Origin: Minisyncoccota bacterium
Lineage (GTDB): Bacteria > Patescibacteriota > Microgenomatia > UBA1400 > PJMF01
Assembly (NCBI GenBank): GCA_003518205.1
Contig: DOZC01000027.1
Span: forward strand, 1-7,424
DNA length: 7,424 bases
Direction: 5' to 3'
Below the pieces are notes generated by a model. The model saw nothing but the letters and a program-made list of their open reading frames with translations, did not search any database and was not told the DNA's origin. Shown here piece by piece: positions 1 through 5,568 of this stretch (position 1 is the stretch's first letter; each line of letters starts with the position of its first letter). Position numbers and translations under genes: made by a program.

Positions 1-44
1 CGCGCCCGTTTTTGAACGGTCTCGTTAAGAAAATTAAATTTTTA

Positions 45-73
45 TTGACATCCACACTAATATGGTATAGATT
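45..73 (+). promoter_or_regulatory. Probable promoter of the Fic gene, giving an almost leaderless mRNA
   Basis: A perfect -35 hexamer TTGACA lies at 45-50. The -10 is either TATAGA at 66-71 (15-nt spacer, preceded by TGG as in an extended -10) or TAGATT at 68-73 (17-nt spacer). Either choice puts the transcription start near 78-81, on or just before the ATG at 81. No Shine-Dalgarno sequence precedes that ATG, which fits a leaderless message. The motifs are seen; the start site is inferred. Confidence 0.6.
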
Positions 74-80
74 AATTATC

Positions 81-1058
81 ATGTTAAACCATATTAAGAC
101 TACGCACTATATTTCTCCCGTTTTGCTAGCCAGAATTGATCAAAAACTGGCTCAACTGCAATCTCTCCGACCATTGCCAACTGTGGCCGTTAAAAAACTC
201 CAAGAGCAGTTTGAGCTCGAGATGACCTATAATTCTAACGCTATTGAAGGCAACAGTTTGACTTTGAAGGAAACATATTTGGTTATTCACGAAGGTTTAA
301 CCATCAAGGGAAAGCCACTTAAAGACCACTTAGAAGCCCAAGACCACTACGAAGCTCTCGATTTGCTATATGAACTTATCCAGCACGATGCCCAACCTAC
401 CCTCTCAGAACATTTAATTCGAACTTTACATCAGGTGGTCATGAAAAAAACGGACGAAGAATTTTCCGGTAGATATCGGACAAGTAATGTCTTAATCGGT
501 GGGGCTGATCATACGCCACCTGACGCGCTCCAAGTCCCTGCGGAAATGAAACAGCTTCTGAGTTGGTTAGCCAAAGATAAAAAGCAGTTACATCCAATTG
601 AACTAGCAGCTCTACTTCATCATAAACTAGTTTATATTCACCCCTTTTTTGACGGCAATGGTCGCACGGCTCGACTAGTGATGAACATTATTTTGATGGG
701 AGCAGGGTATCCATTGGTGATGATTCTCAAAAATGATCGCAAAAAGTATTATCGAGCCTTGGCTCAAGCAGATAAAGACAAGTATGGACTGCTAATGCGC
801 TTTATGGCTCAAGCAGTAGAGAGGTCATTGGATATTTATCTAAAGACTTTAACTCCGGCATCGCTACCAAGAGAAGATTTTCAACTGCTATCCGTGGTGA
901 GTAAAACTACTCCGTATAAGACTGAATATCTCAATTTACTGGCTCGTCAGGGGAAACTAGAGGCTCATAAACAAGGGCGAAATTGGTTGAGTAGCGTCGA
1001 CGCGGTCCAACGGTATATTGCTGGTAGAGAGCGGGAGAGAAAGCTTTCAGAAAAATAG
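81..1058 (+). CDS. Fic family protein (probable AMPylator, class II with N-terminal inhibitory motif)
   Basis: A 325-residue Fic protein. Fic enzymes usually transfer AMP from ATP to a hydroxyl side chain of a target protein; the target here is unknown. The catalytic loop HPFFDGNGR is at residues 187-195, with the histidine, acidic residue, GN and arginine all intact. The N-terminal SNAIEGN at 52-58 matches the inhibitory (S/T)xxxE(G/N) motif, with Glu56 expected to block the gamma-phosphate site, so the enzyme is probably held off by its own helix. The flap region reads GRYRTSNVLIGG (130-141). Residues about 262-325 look like a small helix-turn-helix or MerR/excisionase-like tail (LLARQGKL, then GRNWLSSVDAVQRYI). 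An in-frame TTG at 12 would add 23 residues, but it lies upstream of the promoter, so ATG 81 is preferred. The gene stands alone and converges on the tmRNA gene; no antitoxin partner is visible. The family call is secure; activity and role are inferred. Confidence 0.93.
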   Translation: MLNHIKTTHYISPVLLARIDQKLAQLQSLRPLPTVAVKKLQEQFELEMTYNSNAIEGNSLTLKETYLVIHEGLTIKGKPLKDHLEAQDHYEALDLLYELIQHDAQPTLSEHLIRTLHQVVMKKTDEEFSGRYRTSNVLIGGADHTPPDALQVPAEMKQLLSWLAKDKKQLHPIELAALLHHKLVYIHPFFDGNGRTARLVMNIILMGAGYPLVMILKNDRKKYYRALAQADKDKYGLLMRFMAQAVERSLDIYLKTLTPASLPREDFQLLSVVSKTTPYKTEYLNLLARQGKLEAHKQGRNWLSSVDAVQRYIAGRERERKLSEK

Positions 1059-1064
1059 CCAAAG

Positions 1065-1508
1065 TGGAGATGGGGGGCAGTGAGCCCCCGTCCGTAATCC
1101 AGTCAATAATAAGTCCTCCAGACAAAGTCACGTTTTTGGTTGAAGTTTAAAGCGGAAAAGGGACAAACCAATCTTTAAACACCCGGACCAAAAGCTCTAG
1201 CTGGAGCGGGGTCCGAACCGCTCTGGCTGACACACTGACTGAGTTGTCACCCACCACCCACCGTCAGTGAGAGTGATAGTGGTGAATGCCGCTAACGGGT
1301 ATCTAAGACTAGCTTAGACGGCCACAGTAGCTGGAGCTGCAAAAGCGAGCATAGCTTCTTCGGCGAGGCCTGAGAAGAATGAAGCGACTTGAGCAACTTT
1401 AGTGCGAACGAAGTTGGCACTTAATTTTTTGGTCCTGATTTGCGTCCGTAGAACCGATGACGGTCTGCACTTACTAAAGAGCGGCCACGTCAAAACAATT
1501 ACATCCCC
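1065..1508 (-). ncRNA. ssrA: Transfer-messenger RNA (tmRNA), one-piece form
   Basis: tmRNA rescues stalled ribosomes and adds a degradation tag to the unfinished protein. The 5' GGGGATG (1508-1502) pairs over 7 bp, one of them G-U, with CATCTCC (1072-1066). The discriminator A is at 1065 and CCA is not encoded. The 5' region GTTTTGACGTGG resembles the family's conserved TTCGACG stretch. H2 pairs 1475-1469 with 1114-1108. PK1 pairs 1463-1460 with 1449-1446 and 1455-1450 with 1436-1431, ending 12 nt before the resume codon as in E. coli. H5 (1318-1313 with 1307-1302) contains the tag stop codon. Three further H-type pseudoknots follow: 1284-1279/1257-1252 with 1239-1233/1269-1263; 1223-1218/1209-1204 with 1215-1210/1189-1184; and 1180-1173/1152-1145 with 1171-1166/1141-1136. 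All pairings were found by hand. The T-arm has five G-C pairs, but its loop CTCACTG departs from the usual TTCRANY. The length is 444 nt without CCA. Confidence 0.95.
1314..1418 (-). other. tmRNA tag-peptide reading frame (34 codons plus TAA)
   Basis: The likely resume codon is GCC (1418-1416), 12 nt after PK1 and with A at position -4, as in known tmRNAs. The tag begins ANFVRTKV and ends APATVAV before TAA at 1316-1314, which falls in helix H5. At 34 residues the tag is long; the E. coli tag has about 10 residues. The last two residues are Ala-Val rather than the common Ala-Ala read by ClpXP. The frame is open further upstream, but that part is the structured 5' half of the RNA and not a protein gene. 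The resume codon is inferred from spacing and could be off by a codon. Confidence 0.8.
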
Positions 1509-1522
1509 GTGACTCAAGGTGA

Positions 1523-1528
1523 ATTATA
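1523..1528 (-). promoter_or_regulatory. -10 element of the tmRNA promoter
   Basis: On the minus strand a perfect TATAAT occupies 1528-1523, 14 nt before the first base of tmRNA. Transcription would start near 1516, leaving a leader of about 8 nt to be removed by RNase P. No good -35 hexamer stands at the usual distance; that stretch overlaps the end of the upstream coding sequence and reads as A/T-rich DNA. Confidence 0.55.
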
Positions 1529-1542
1529 CGCTACTTGGCAAA

Positions 1543-3612
1543 TTAATATTTTTGATAGATGCCGTTTTCTCCACCCCTGCCGCCGCGATATAAAATGGCG
1601 ATGATTTGATATCCGGTTTTTTTAGATTGATTGGCAGTGATAACATCTGTTTTCTTAAGCATAACTCTGGCAGGTTTGCCTTTGATATTGAGCTTTAATT
1701 TGGCAATGCCATCTGCATCAACTAAAGTTTCAAAATTTCTGGATGATGGCACTGAATTCCAAGTTTCAATTCTCTTTCTAATTATTTCAATAATTTCTTC
1801 TCTTGATAAATCAAAGGCCTTGTCGATTTCGAGTGAATCAATTTTAGTTTCTGGCGGCAAAATAATTTCAAAAGTTTTAAAAGTTTTTTGACCCTCTTTT
1901 ACAACTGGTTGGTAACTTGGTGCGGATGAGGGTGTGGGTGTGGATGTGGGTGTGGAAAAAACTTTGGGTCGGCCGGCACTTGCAGAGGGGCTTTTTTGTG
2001 GTGTGTAGCGCGAAACATGATCGCTGCGGCCATCTAAAATTTGAGTTTTAGGCCGCTGATTCGAAATTAAATCTGAATAAGTATTGAGTACAACTAGCCA
2101 AAGTTCTTTAAGACTGGCTTGGATTAATTGCTCATCGAAATCACCAATATCTGATGGCATCATTTCCAATTGGGCCAATTGAGGGATCAATTCAATTTCA
2201 CCCTCATTTACCACGACAGTGAAATTGAGGGTTTGTTCGGCTTGTTTGGAGTAAGTTTTGATATTTGGTTTGAATTTGGCGGCACATCTGAAAATAAAAG
2301 TTTGATTTGAGATTTTTTCGACTCGAAAAACTAATTCAAGAAAATGGTTTTTCAAAAAAAAGTTTTGATTTGATTTAATTTCAGCGGCCACCACAGTCAC
2401 TGTTTTAGTTGGAAGATTATCTAAATTTAATTGCTCTGTTGATTCAATTTGATTTAAAATTAGGGGAAACTCCTTTTTCAGAACTAGTAATGCCTGAGCA
2501 TATTTTGATGCATTTCCGCCGCCTAGAAGCAGATCCTTGAATAGTTTGACTAAGTTGGGCGATTCAATGGCAGAATTATGGATTTCTAACCAAAGATCCA
2601 AACATATTGCTCTCATTTGAGAGTAGGTTTCAAAGAATCTTAAAAAAGTACTCTGGCTAATAATTGGAATTTCAACTCCGTGAATGTTAGTGGTCTCCAC
2701 ATAATGAATGATATTTGCTAAAATTTGGATCATTTCACCATTCAATTTTCCTTGTTCAAACTGATCCAAAAGTGCCAAGATCCAGTCGTGCAACGACAAC
2801 CCCAAAACTTTTTGAATTTGATTTGACTCCGCTAAATTTGTGAGTGACTGGCTTAAACTTTCGCTAAAAAAAACTATTTCGTGGCTGTTAATAATTGTTT
2901 CAATTAATTTTGAACACGTGGGAAGAAACTCACTTTCAGACTTGACTATTTCAATCATGAATTTATGCCAAAAGGCTTGGATTAATTCGGCTGGAGCTAT
3001 GACGCTAAAGCTGGCATCGTTATTTTTTAGGGATTTTTGTTGGTTCAGAAGATTTTTCACTTTTATAAAATCAGTTGGTTTGGCGCTTAGCAAAAGTAAT
3101 AAATAATTCATCGGTCCAGAAATGGTTTTATTTTCAATCGAGGGAATAAAATCAGTCTCATCAGGGGGAGTACAAAAAAAAGTTCCGATTTTTTGGAAAT
3201 CTGGCAGTTTTTTAGGATTAAGCTTGCCAATTTGCCATTGTTTGACTAATTGAACAAAACTAGTGTCATTTAAAATTGATTCAACCCAGTTATAAAAAAC
3301 TTGATTTTCTGAACCAATTTTTTCTTTTAGTGTTCTGTCAAACACACTTACACCCAAAGTGAGTTTTTGAGTTTGAAAGGCAGCTTTATATTCTTGAAAA
3401 TGAAGATAAAGAGAGAGTCTGGCAATTACTATTTGGATTCCAGTTAACTGGCCGGGCTCAATTTTTTCCGAATTAAAACTTTTAAAAATATCAATGATGC
3501 TAGTTAGCTCAGCAATTAATTTTTGAATATAGTCGTCAGCAAATTCACTTCTAGCTAAACCAAATTTAGATATAACAGGATTCTCTCCGTTTTTTCTGTG
3601 ATGTCTTTCCAT
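1543..3612 (-). CDS. Uncharacterised 689-residue multidomain protein
   Basis: I do not recognise this protein. It has no signal peptide and no convincing membrane segment, so it is probably cytoplasmic. Residues 1-400 are mostly helical with many Leu/Ile/Phe repeats, suggesting an alpha-helical scaffold. Residues about 402-480 look beta-rich with alternating hydrophobic residues. After a helix at about 490-515, a Pro/Ser/Thr-rich linker (about 540-572, with STPTSTPTPSSAPS) leads to a compact alpha/beta tail (about 576-689) that contains KGKPARVMLKK, then GYQIIAILYRGGRGG. I saw no Walker, zinc-finger or known nuclease motif. The DNA looks more A/T-rich and richer in Lys, Asn and Ile codons than its neighbours. 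The ATG at 3612 follows the comF stop by 12 nt, so the two are probably co-transcribed. No clear Shine-Dalgarno sequence is present. The architecture, with a disordered linker before a small C-terminal domain, could suit an effector or an adaptor, but no function can be assigned. Confidence 0.85.
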   Translation of the reverse strand: MERHHRKNGENPVISKFGLARSEFADDYIQKLIAELTSIIDIFKSFNSEKIEPGQLTGIQIVIARLSLYLHFQEYKAAFQTQKLTLGVSVFDRTLKEKIGSENQVFYNWVESILNDTSFVQLVKQWQIGKLNPKKLPDFQKIGTFFCTPPDETDFIPSIENKTISGPMNYLLLLLSAKPTDFIKVKNLLNQQKSLKNNDASFSVIAPAELIQAFWHKFMIEIVKSESEFLPTCSKLIETIINSHEIVFFSESLSQSLTNLAESNQIQKVLGLSLHDWILALLDQFEQGKLNGEMIQILANIIHYVETTNIHGVEIPIISQSTFLRFFETYSQMRAICLDLWLEIHNSAIESPNLVKLFKDLLLGGGNASKYAQALLVLKKEFPLILNQIESTEQLNLDNLPTKTVTVVAAEIKSNQNFFLKNHFLELVFRVEKISNQTFIFRCAAKFKPNIKTYSKQAEQTLNFTVVVNEGEIELIPQLAQLEMMPSDIGDFDEQLIQASLKELWLVVLNTYSDLISNQRPKTQILDGRSDHVSRYTPQKSPSASAGRPKVFSTPTSTPTPSSAPSYQPVVKEGQKTFKTFEIILPPETKIDSLEIDKAFDLSREEIIEIIRKRIETWNSVPSSRNFETLVDADGIAKLKLNIKGKPARVMLKKTDVITANQSKKTGYQIIAILYRGGRGGENGIYQKY

Positions 3613-3624
3613 AAATTACCAGCT

Positions 3625-4269
3625 TTATTGGCCATGAGCTACGGCTAGTGCCGAGACTTTAATTATATCAAGACTAATGAGGAGTTGCCCTAGACAATTT
3701 AAAGTGGCGCCGGTAGTAATCACGTCATCCACGATTAAAATCCGCTGCTGTTTCAGCCAGATCAGGTTTTTGGGTTTTTGCCATTGTGAGGTGACGGCGA
3801 AGCTGCCATCGAGATGGTGGAGTCGACTGAGTTTATTAGTAACTTGAGCCTGAGGGGTAGTCGCAATTAGTTTTTCACAAATAGCGGCGGCTGGAAGTTT
3901 GAGAGTTTGGGCCAAACTTCTAGCAATTAGTTCAGTTTGATTAAAACCGCGAACTTTAAGTTTGTCGGGATGAAGTGGCACCCAAGTAATTAAATCAATT
4001 TCTGGAACAGGTGCGACTTCGGCCAACCACTGCCCCAACCAAGTGCCAATATCCTGCACGCCTTTATATTTTAAAGCTTTAATGCAGCGACTCAGAGGTG
4101 GTTGAAAATATCCTGCTGCAACCACTGGAATTTTTTGATCTAAAGCTGAATCGAACACCACTGGATTGGGATAAAACTCCACCGCAGCTAAACAGTGGTT
4201 GCAAAGCCACTGCCCCGGCCAACCACAGCCTTGGCAGATGGGAGGATAAAGCCATGATAAAAAACTCAT
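3625..4269 (-). CDS. comF: ComF family protein (phosphoribosyltransferase-like, DNA uptake)
   Basis: A 214-residue protein of typical ComF length. Cys12, Cys15, Cys23 and Cys26 (CQGCGWPGQWLCNHC) form the N-terminal zinc finger of the family. RGFNQTELIARSLA (107-120) is the characteristic central motif. ILIVDDVITTGATL (177-190) is the phosphoribosyl-pyrophosphate binding loop, with Asp181-Asp182 and the TTGAT turn intact. Known ComF proteins act in the cytoplasm in natural transformation, where ComF works with the ComFA helicase and DprA on incoming single strands; no enzymatic reaction is firmly established. Neither partner is in this window. The gene lies 40 nt after the dehydrogenase and 12 nt before the 689-residue protein, all on one strand, which suggests a single transcript. 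No Shine-Dalgarno sequence is evident before the ATG. Confidence 0.93.
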   Translation of the reverse strand: MSFLSWLYPPICQGCGWPGQWLCNHCLAAVEFYPNPVVFDSALDQKIPVVAAGYFQPPLSRCIKALKYKGVQDIGTWLGQWLAEVAPVPEIDLITWVPLHPDKLKVRGFNQTELIARSLAQTLKLPAAAICEKLIATTPQAQVTNKLSRLHHLDGSFAVTSQWQKPKNLIWLKQQRILIVDDVITTGATLNCLGQLLISLDIIKVSALAVAHGQ

Positions 4270-4287
4270 TTATCTAAAAGTAAGCCA

Positions 4288-4309
4288 GGAAGCTGAAAGG
4301 AAGCTGAAA
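4288..4309. repeat. Tandem duplication of an 11-bp unit
   Basis: The unit GGAAGCTGAAA occurs twice without a gap, at 4288-4298 and 4299-4309. It sits in the 40-nt spacer between the dehydrogenase stop (4310-4312) and the ComF start. It is probably a slippage product. It forms no terminator and no ribosome-binding site in the direction of the operon. Confidence 0.9.
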
Positions 4310-5263
4310 TCAACCGACTATATTTTTTGGTTTATCAGCCAACCAATTTTTAATATTAGTAAAAGCAATTTTAGCTCGAGCTTCCAAAGCTTCTTTAGTA
4401 GCGAAAGCTACGTGAGGAGTTAGAAGAGTATTTTTAGCCATCAGTAGAGGTTGGTCTAGATTCAGCGGCGGTTCTGTTTCGAAAACGTCTATGCCGGCTC
4501 CAGCAATTACATTTTTATTGAGAGCTTCAGTTAAATCAGCCTCATTTACCACCCCACCTCTAGAAGTTTGGATTAAGAAAGCGGTTGGTTTCATCAAGGC
4601 CAACTCTTTAGTTCTAATCAAATTTTTAGTCTCCATTGTTAGAGGAACATGAATGGTAATAATATCACTGATTTTTAAGAGTTTTGTCAAAGGTAAGTAT
4701 TTTGCCCCAATTTTGGTCAATTTAGTTTTTTTAGTTCTGCTGTAATAAAATACTTTGCAACCAAAAGCCACTGCTAGTTCAGCAACTTTAGTGCCAATAG
4801 CACCAGCGCCAATTATGCCAATGTTTTTACCTTTTAGTTGATTGCCAATTATGCCCACTCTGGTTTCTCCAATCCTGGTTTTATGATCCGCTATTACGAC
4901 ATTTCTTAACAAATCAATAATTAAGCCGATAGTTAGTTCAGCGACAGAATTAGTAGCATAACCTGCGGCATTGGTTGCCGTAACGTGGCTGGCTTTACAA
5001 GCAGCCAAATCAACATGGTCGTAACCAGTGAAGGCGATAGAAATCATTTTTAAGCTATGACATTTTTCAATCACTTCGGCAGAAATTGGTTCATTTACTG
5101 TCACCATAATTTCGGCTTGTGAGGCTCGTTCAATGAGGTCAGTTTGGTTGACAGGTTTATGATCGTAAATTACCAACTCGTGATCAAGCAAATCACATTT
5201 TGCCACAATACTTTCCAAGCTTGATTTTGTTATGCCCAACGGTTCAATTAAAACTATTTTCAT
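4310..5263 (-). CDS. D-isomer-specific 2-hydroxyacid dehydrogenase, NAD(P)-dependent
   Basis: A 317-residue protein of the D-lactate, phosphoglycerate and glycerate dehydrogenase family, which interconverts 2-keto acids and D-2-hydroxy acids in the cytoplasm. The Rossmann loop GAGAIG is at 152-157 within NIGIIGAGAIGTKVA. The catalytic triad is complete: Arg235 (TSRGGVVNE), Glu264 (DVFETEP) and His284 (LTPHVAF). The second Rossmann strand ends YYSRTKK (173-179) and lacks the usual acidic residue that selects NAD, which hints at NADP(H) use. There is no C-terminal ACT domain, so a serine-pathway PGDH of the long type is unlikely. Substrate cannot be told from sequence; D-lactate or glyoxylate/hydroxypyruvate reduction are the main options. 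The ATG starts 6 nt after the last base of tRNA-Val, without a Shine-Dalgarno sequence and without room for a promoter, so it is expected to be made on a tRNA-mRNA transcript. Confidence 0.93.
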   Translation of the reverse strand: MKIVLIEPLGITKSSLESIVAKCDLLDHELVIYDHKPVNQTDLIERASQAEIMVTVNEPISAEVIEKCHSLKMISIAFTGYDHVDLAACKASHVTATNAAGYATNSVAELTIGLIIDLLRNVVIADHKTRIGETRVGIIGNQLKGKNIGIIGAGAIGTKVAELAVAFGCKVFYYSRTKKTKLTKIGAKYLPLTKLLKISDIITIHVPLTMETKNLIRTKELALMKPTAFLIQTSRGGVVNEADLTEALNKNVIAGAGIDVFETEPPLNLDQPLLMAKNTLLTPHVAFATKEALEARAKIAFTNIKNWLADKPKNIVG

Positions 5264-5269
5264 ACTAGG

Positions 5270-5343
5270 TGGTCAATACAAGACTCGAACTTGTGACCTC
5301 ACGAATGTGAATCGTGCGCTCTAACCAACTGAGCTAATTGACC
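5270..5343 (-). tRNA. tRNA-Val, anticodon CAC
   Basis: A 74-nt cloverleaf on the minus strand. The acceptor GGTCAAT (5343-5337) pairs with ATTGACC (5277-5271). The D-arm is GCTC/GAGC with loop AGTTGGTTA. The anticodon stem CACGA/TCGTG (5316-5312 and 5304-5300) encloses loop TTCACAT, giving anticodon CAC (5309-5307). The T-arm is ACAAG/CTTGT with the canonical loop TTCGAGT. The discriminator is A, as expected for valine, and CCA is not fully encoded (CCT follows). It decodes GUG. Confidence 0.95.
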
Positions 5344-5347
5344 AAGG

Positions 5348-5395
5348 TTGTGAGCGTTGATGCTAAAAATCTTATCAGAATTCACCAACTCACAA
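5348..5395 (-). promoter_or_regulatory. Long leader hairpin just before tRNA-Val
   Basis: In the minus-strand transcript TTGTGAG (5395-5389) pairs with CTCACAA (5354-5348). The stem continues as TTGGTG (5388-5383) with CATCAA (5362-5357), including one G-U pair. That makes 13 bp with a 2-nt bulge (5356-5355) and a 20-nt loop. The stem begins about where the transcript should start and ends 4 nt before the tRNA. No U-run follows, so it is not a simple terminator. Its role is unknown. Confidence 0.6.
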
Positions 5396-5403
5396 GATTC
5401 ATG

Positions 5404-5432
5404 ATTATAAAACAACTTGACTTCGCTGGTAA
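5404..5432 (-). promoter_or_regulatory. Promoter of tRNA-Val and probably the downstream minus-strand operon
   Basis: Read on the minus strand, TTACCA (5432-5427; 4 of 6 matches to TTGACA) and a perfect TATAAT (5409-5404) are separated by exactly 17 nt. Transcription would start near 5397, about 54 nt before the tRNA 5' end. It is the only good promoter seen upstream of the dehydrogenase, comF and the 689-residue protein. Confidence 0.65.
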
Positions 5433-5445
5433 GGGGAGTTTGCGG

Positions 5446-5451
5446 TACAAT
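5446..5451 (+). promoter_or_regulatory. Possible -10 element for the YqeY operon
   Basis: TACAAT stands about 118 nt before the YqeY start. The best -35 match, TTGACT at 5417-5422, is 23 nt away and too far for an ordinary promoter; at normal spacing only the weak TTCGCT (5422-5427) is found. The minus-strand promoter overlaps this region, so the two would be divergent and close together. Confidence 0.35.
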
Positions 5452-5496
5452 GGCGAGTGAGCGATGAAGCGCGAACAATCTGGCAGCTTTTTTTAA

Positions 5497-5529
5497 GGCC
5501 ACGCCGGCCGGTGAGTGCCGTGCGCGGCC
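5497..5529 (+). promoter_or_regulatory. GC-rich hairpin in the YqeY 5' leader
   Basis: Three helix blocks stack: GGCC (5497-5500) with GGCC (5526-5529), CGC (5502-5504) with GCG (5522-5524), and CGGC (5505-5508) with GCCG (5517-5520). This gives 11 pairs, one A-C mismatch, one bulged T and an 8-nt loop. It follows a T7 run (5488-5494) instead of preceding one, so it is not an intrinsic terminator in either direction. It leaves the ribosome-binding site (about 5558-5564) free. A leader control or mRNA-stability element is possible. Confidence 0.5.
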
Positions 5530-5568
5530 GCCCAACCAAAAATAAACTTAACCCCTAGAAAGGTCACC

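Noticed and set aside
12..80. Upstream extension of the Fic protein from TTG at 12
   Set aside because: The added residues are encoded by the promoter region (TTGACA at 45) and are not typical of Fic N-termini, while ATG 81 gives the normal family start.
1038..1065. Palindrome GAAAGCTTTC and nearby T5 run as a tmRNA terminator
   Set aside because: The T-run precedes the palindrome in the direction of tmRNA transcription, so the order is wrong for an intrinsic terminator.
931..1131. Minus-strand open frame of 66 codons
   Set aside because: It overlaps the 3' part of tmRNA and the end of the Fic gene and has no protein-like features.
1419..1517. Open frame upstream of the tmRNA tag read as a protein start
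   Set aside because: This stretch forms the acceptor, H2 and PK1 of tmRNA; only the tag part after the resume codon is translated.
1928..1953. G-rich GGGTGTGGG-type tract as a G-quadruplex or repeat array
   Set aside because: It is explained by the Thr/Pro/Ser codons of the protein linker on the other strand; the G-tracts are too short and uneven for a confident quadruplex.
1631..3106. Two plus-strand open frames (1631-1891 and 2840-3106)
   Set aside because: Both lie opposite the 689-residue gene and are low-complexity antisense frames without ribosome-binding sites.
5464..5496. Ten-codon open frame in the YqeY leader as a leader peptide
   Set aside because: It has no convincing ribosome-binding site, no run of regulatory codons, and no terminator after it.
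5299..5535. Minus-strand open frame of 78 codons
   Set aside because: It runs through the tRNA-Val gene, its promoter and the leader hairpins.
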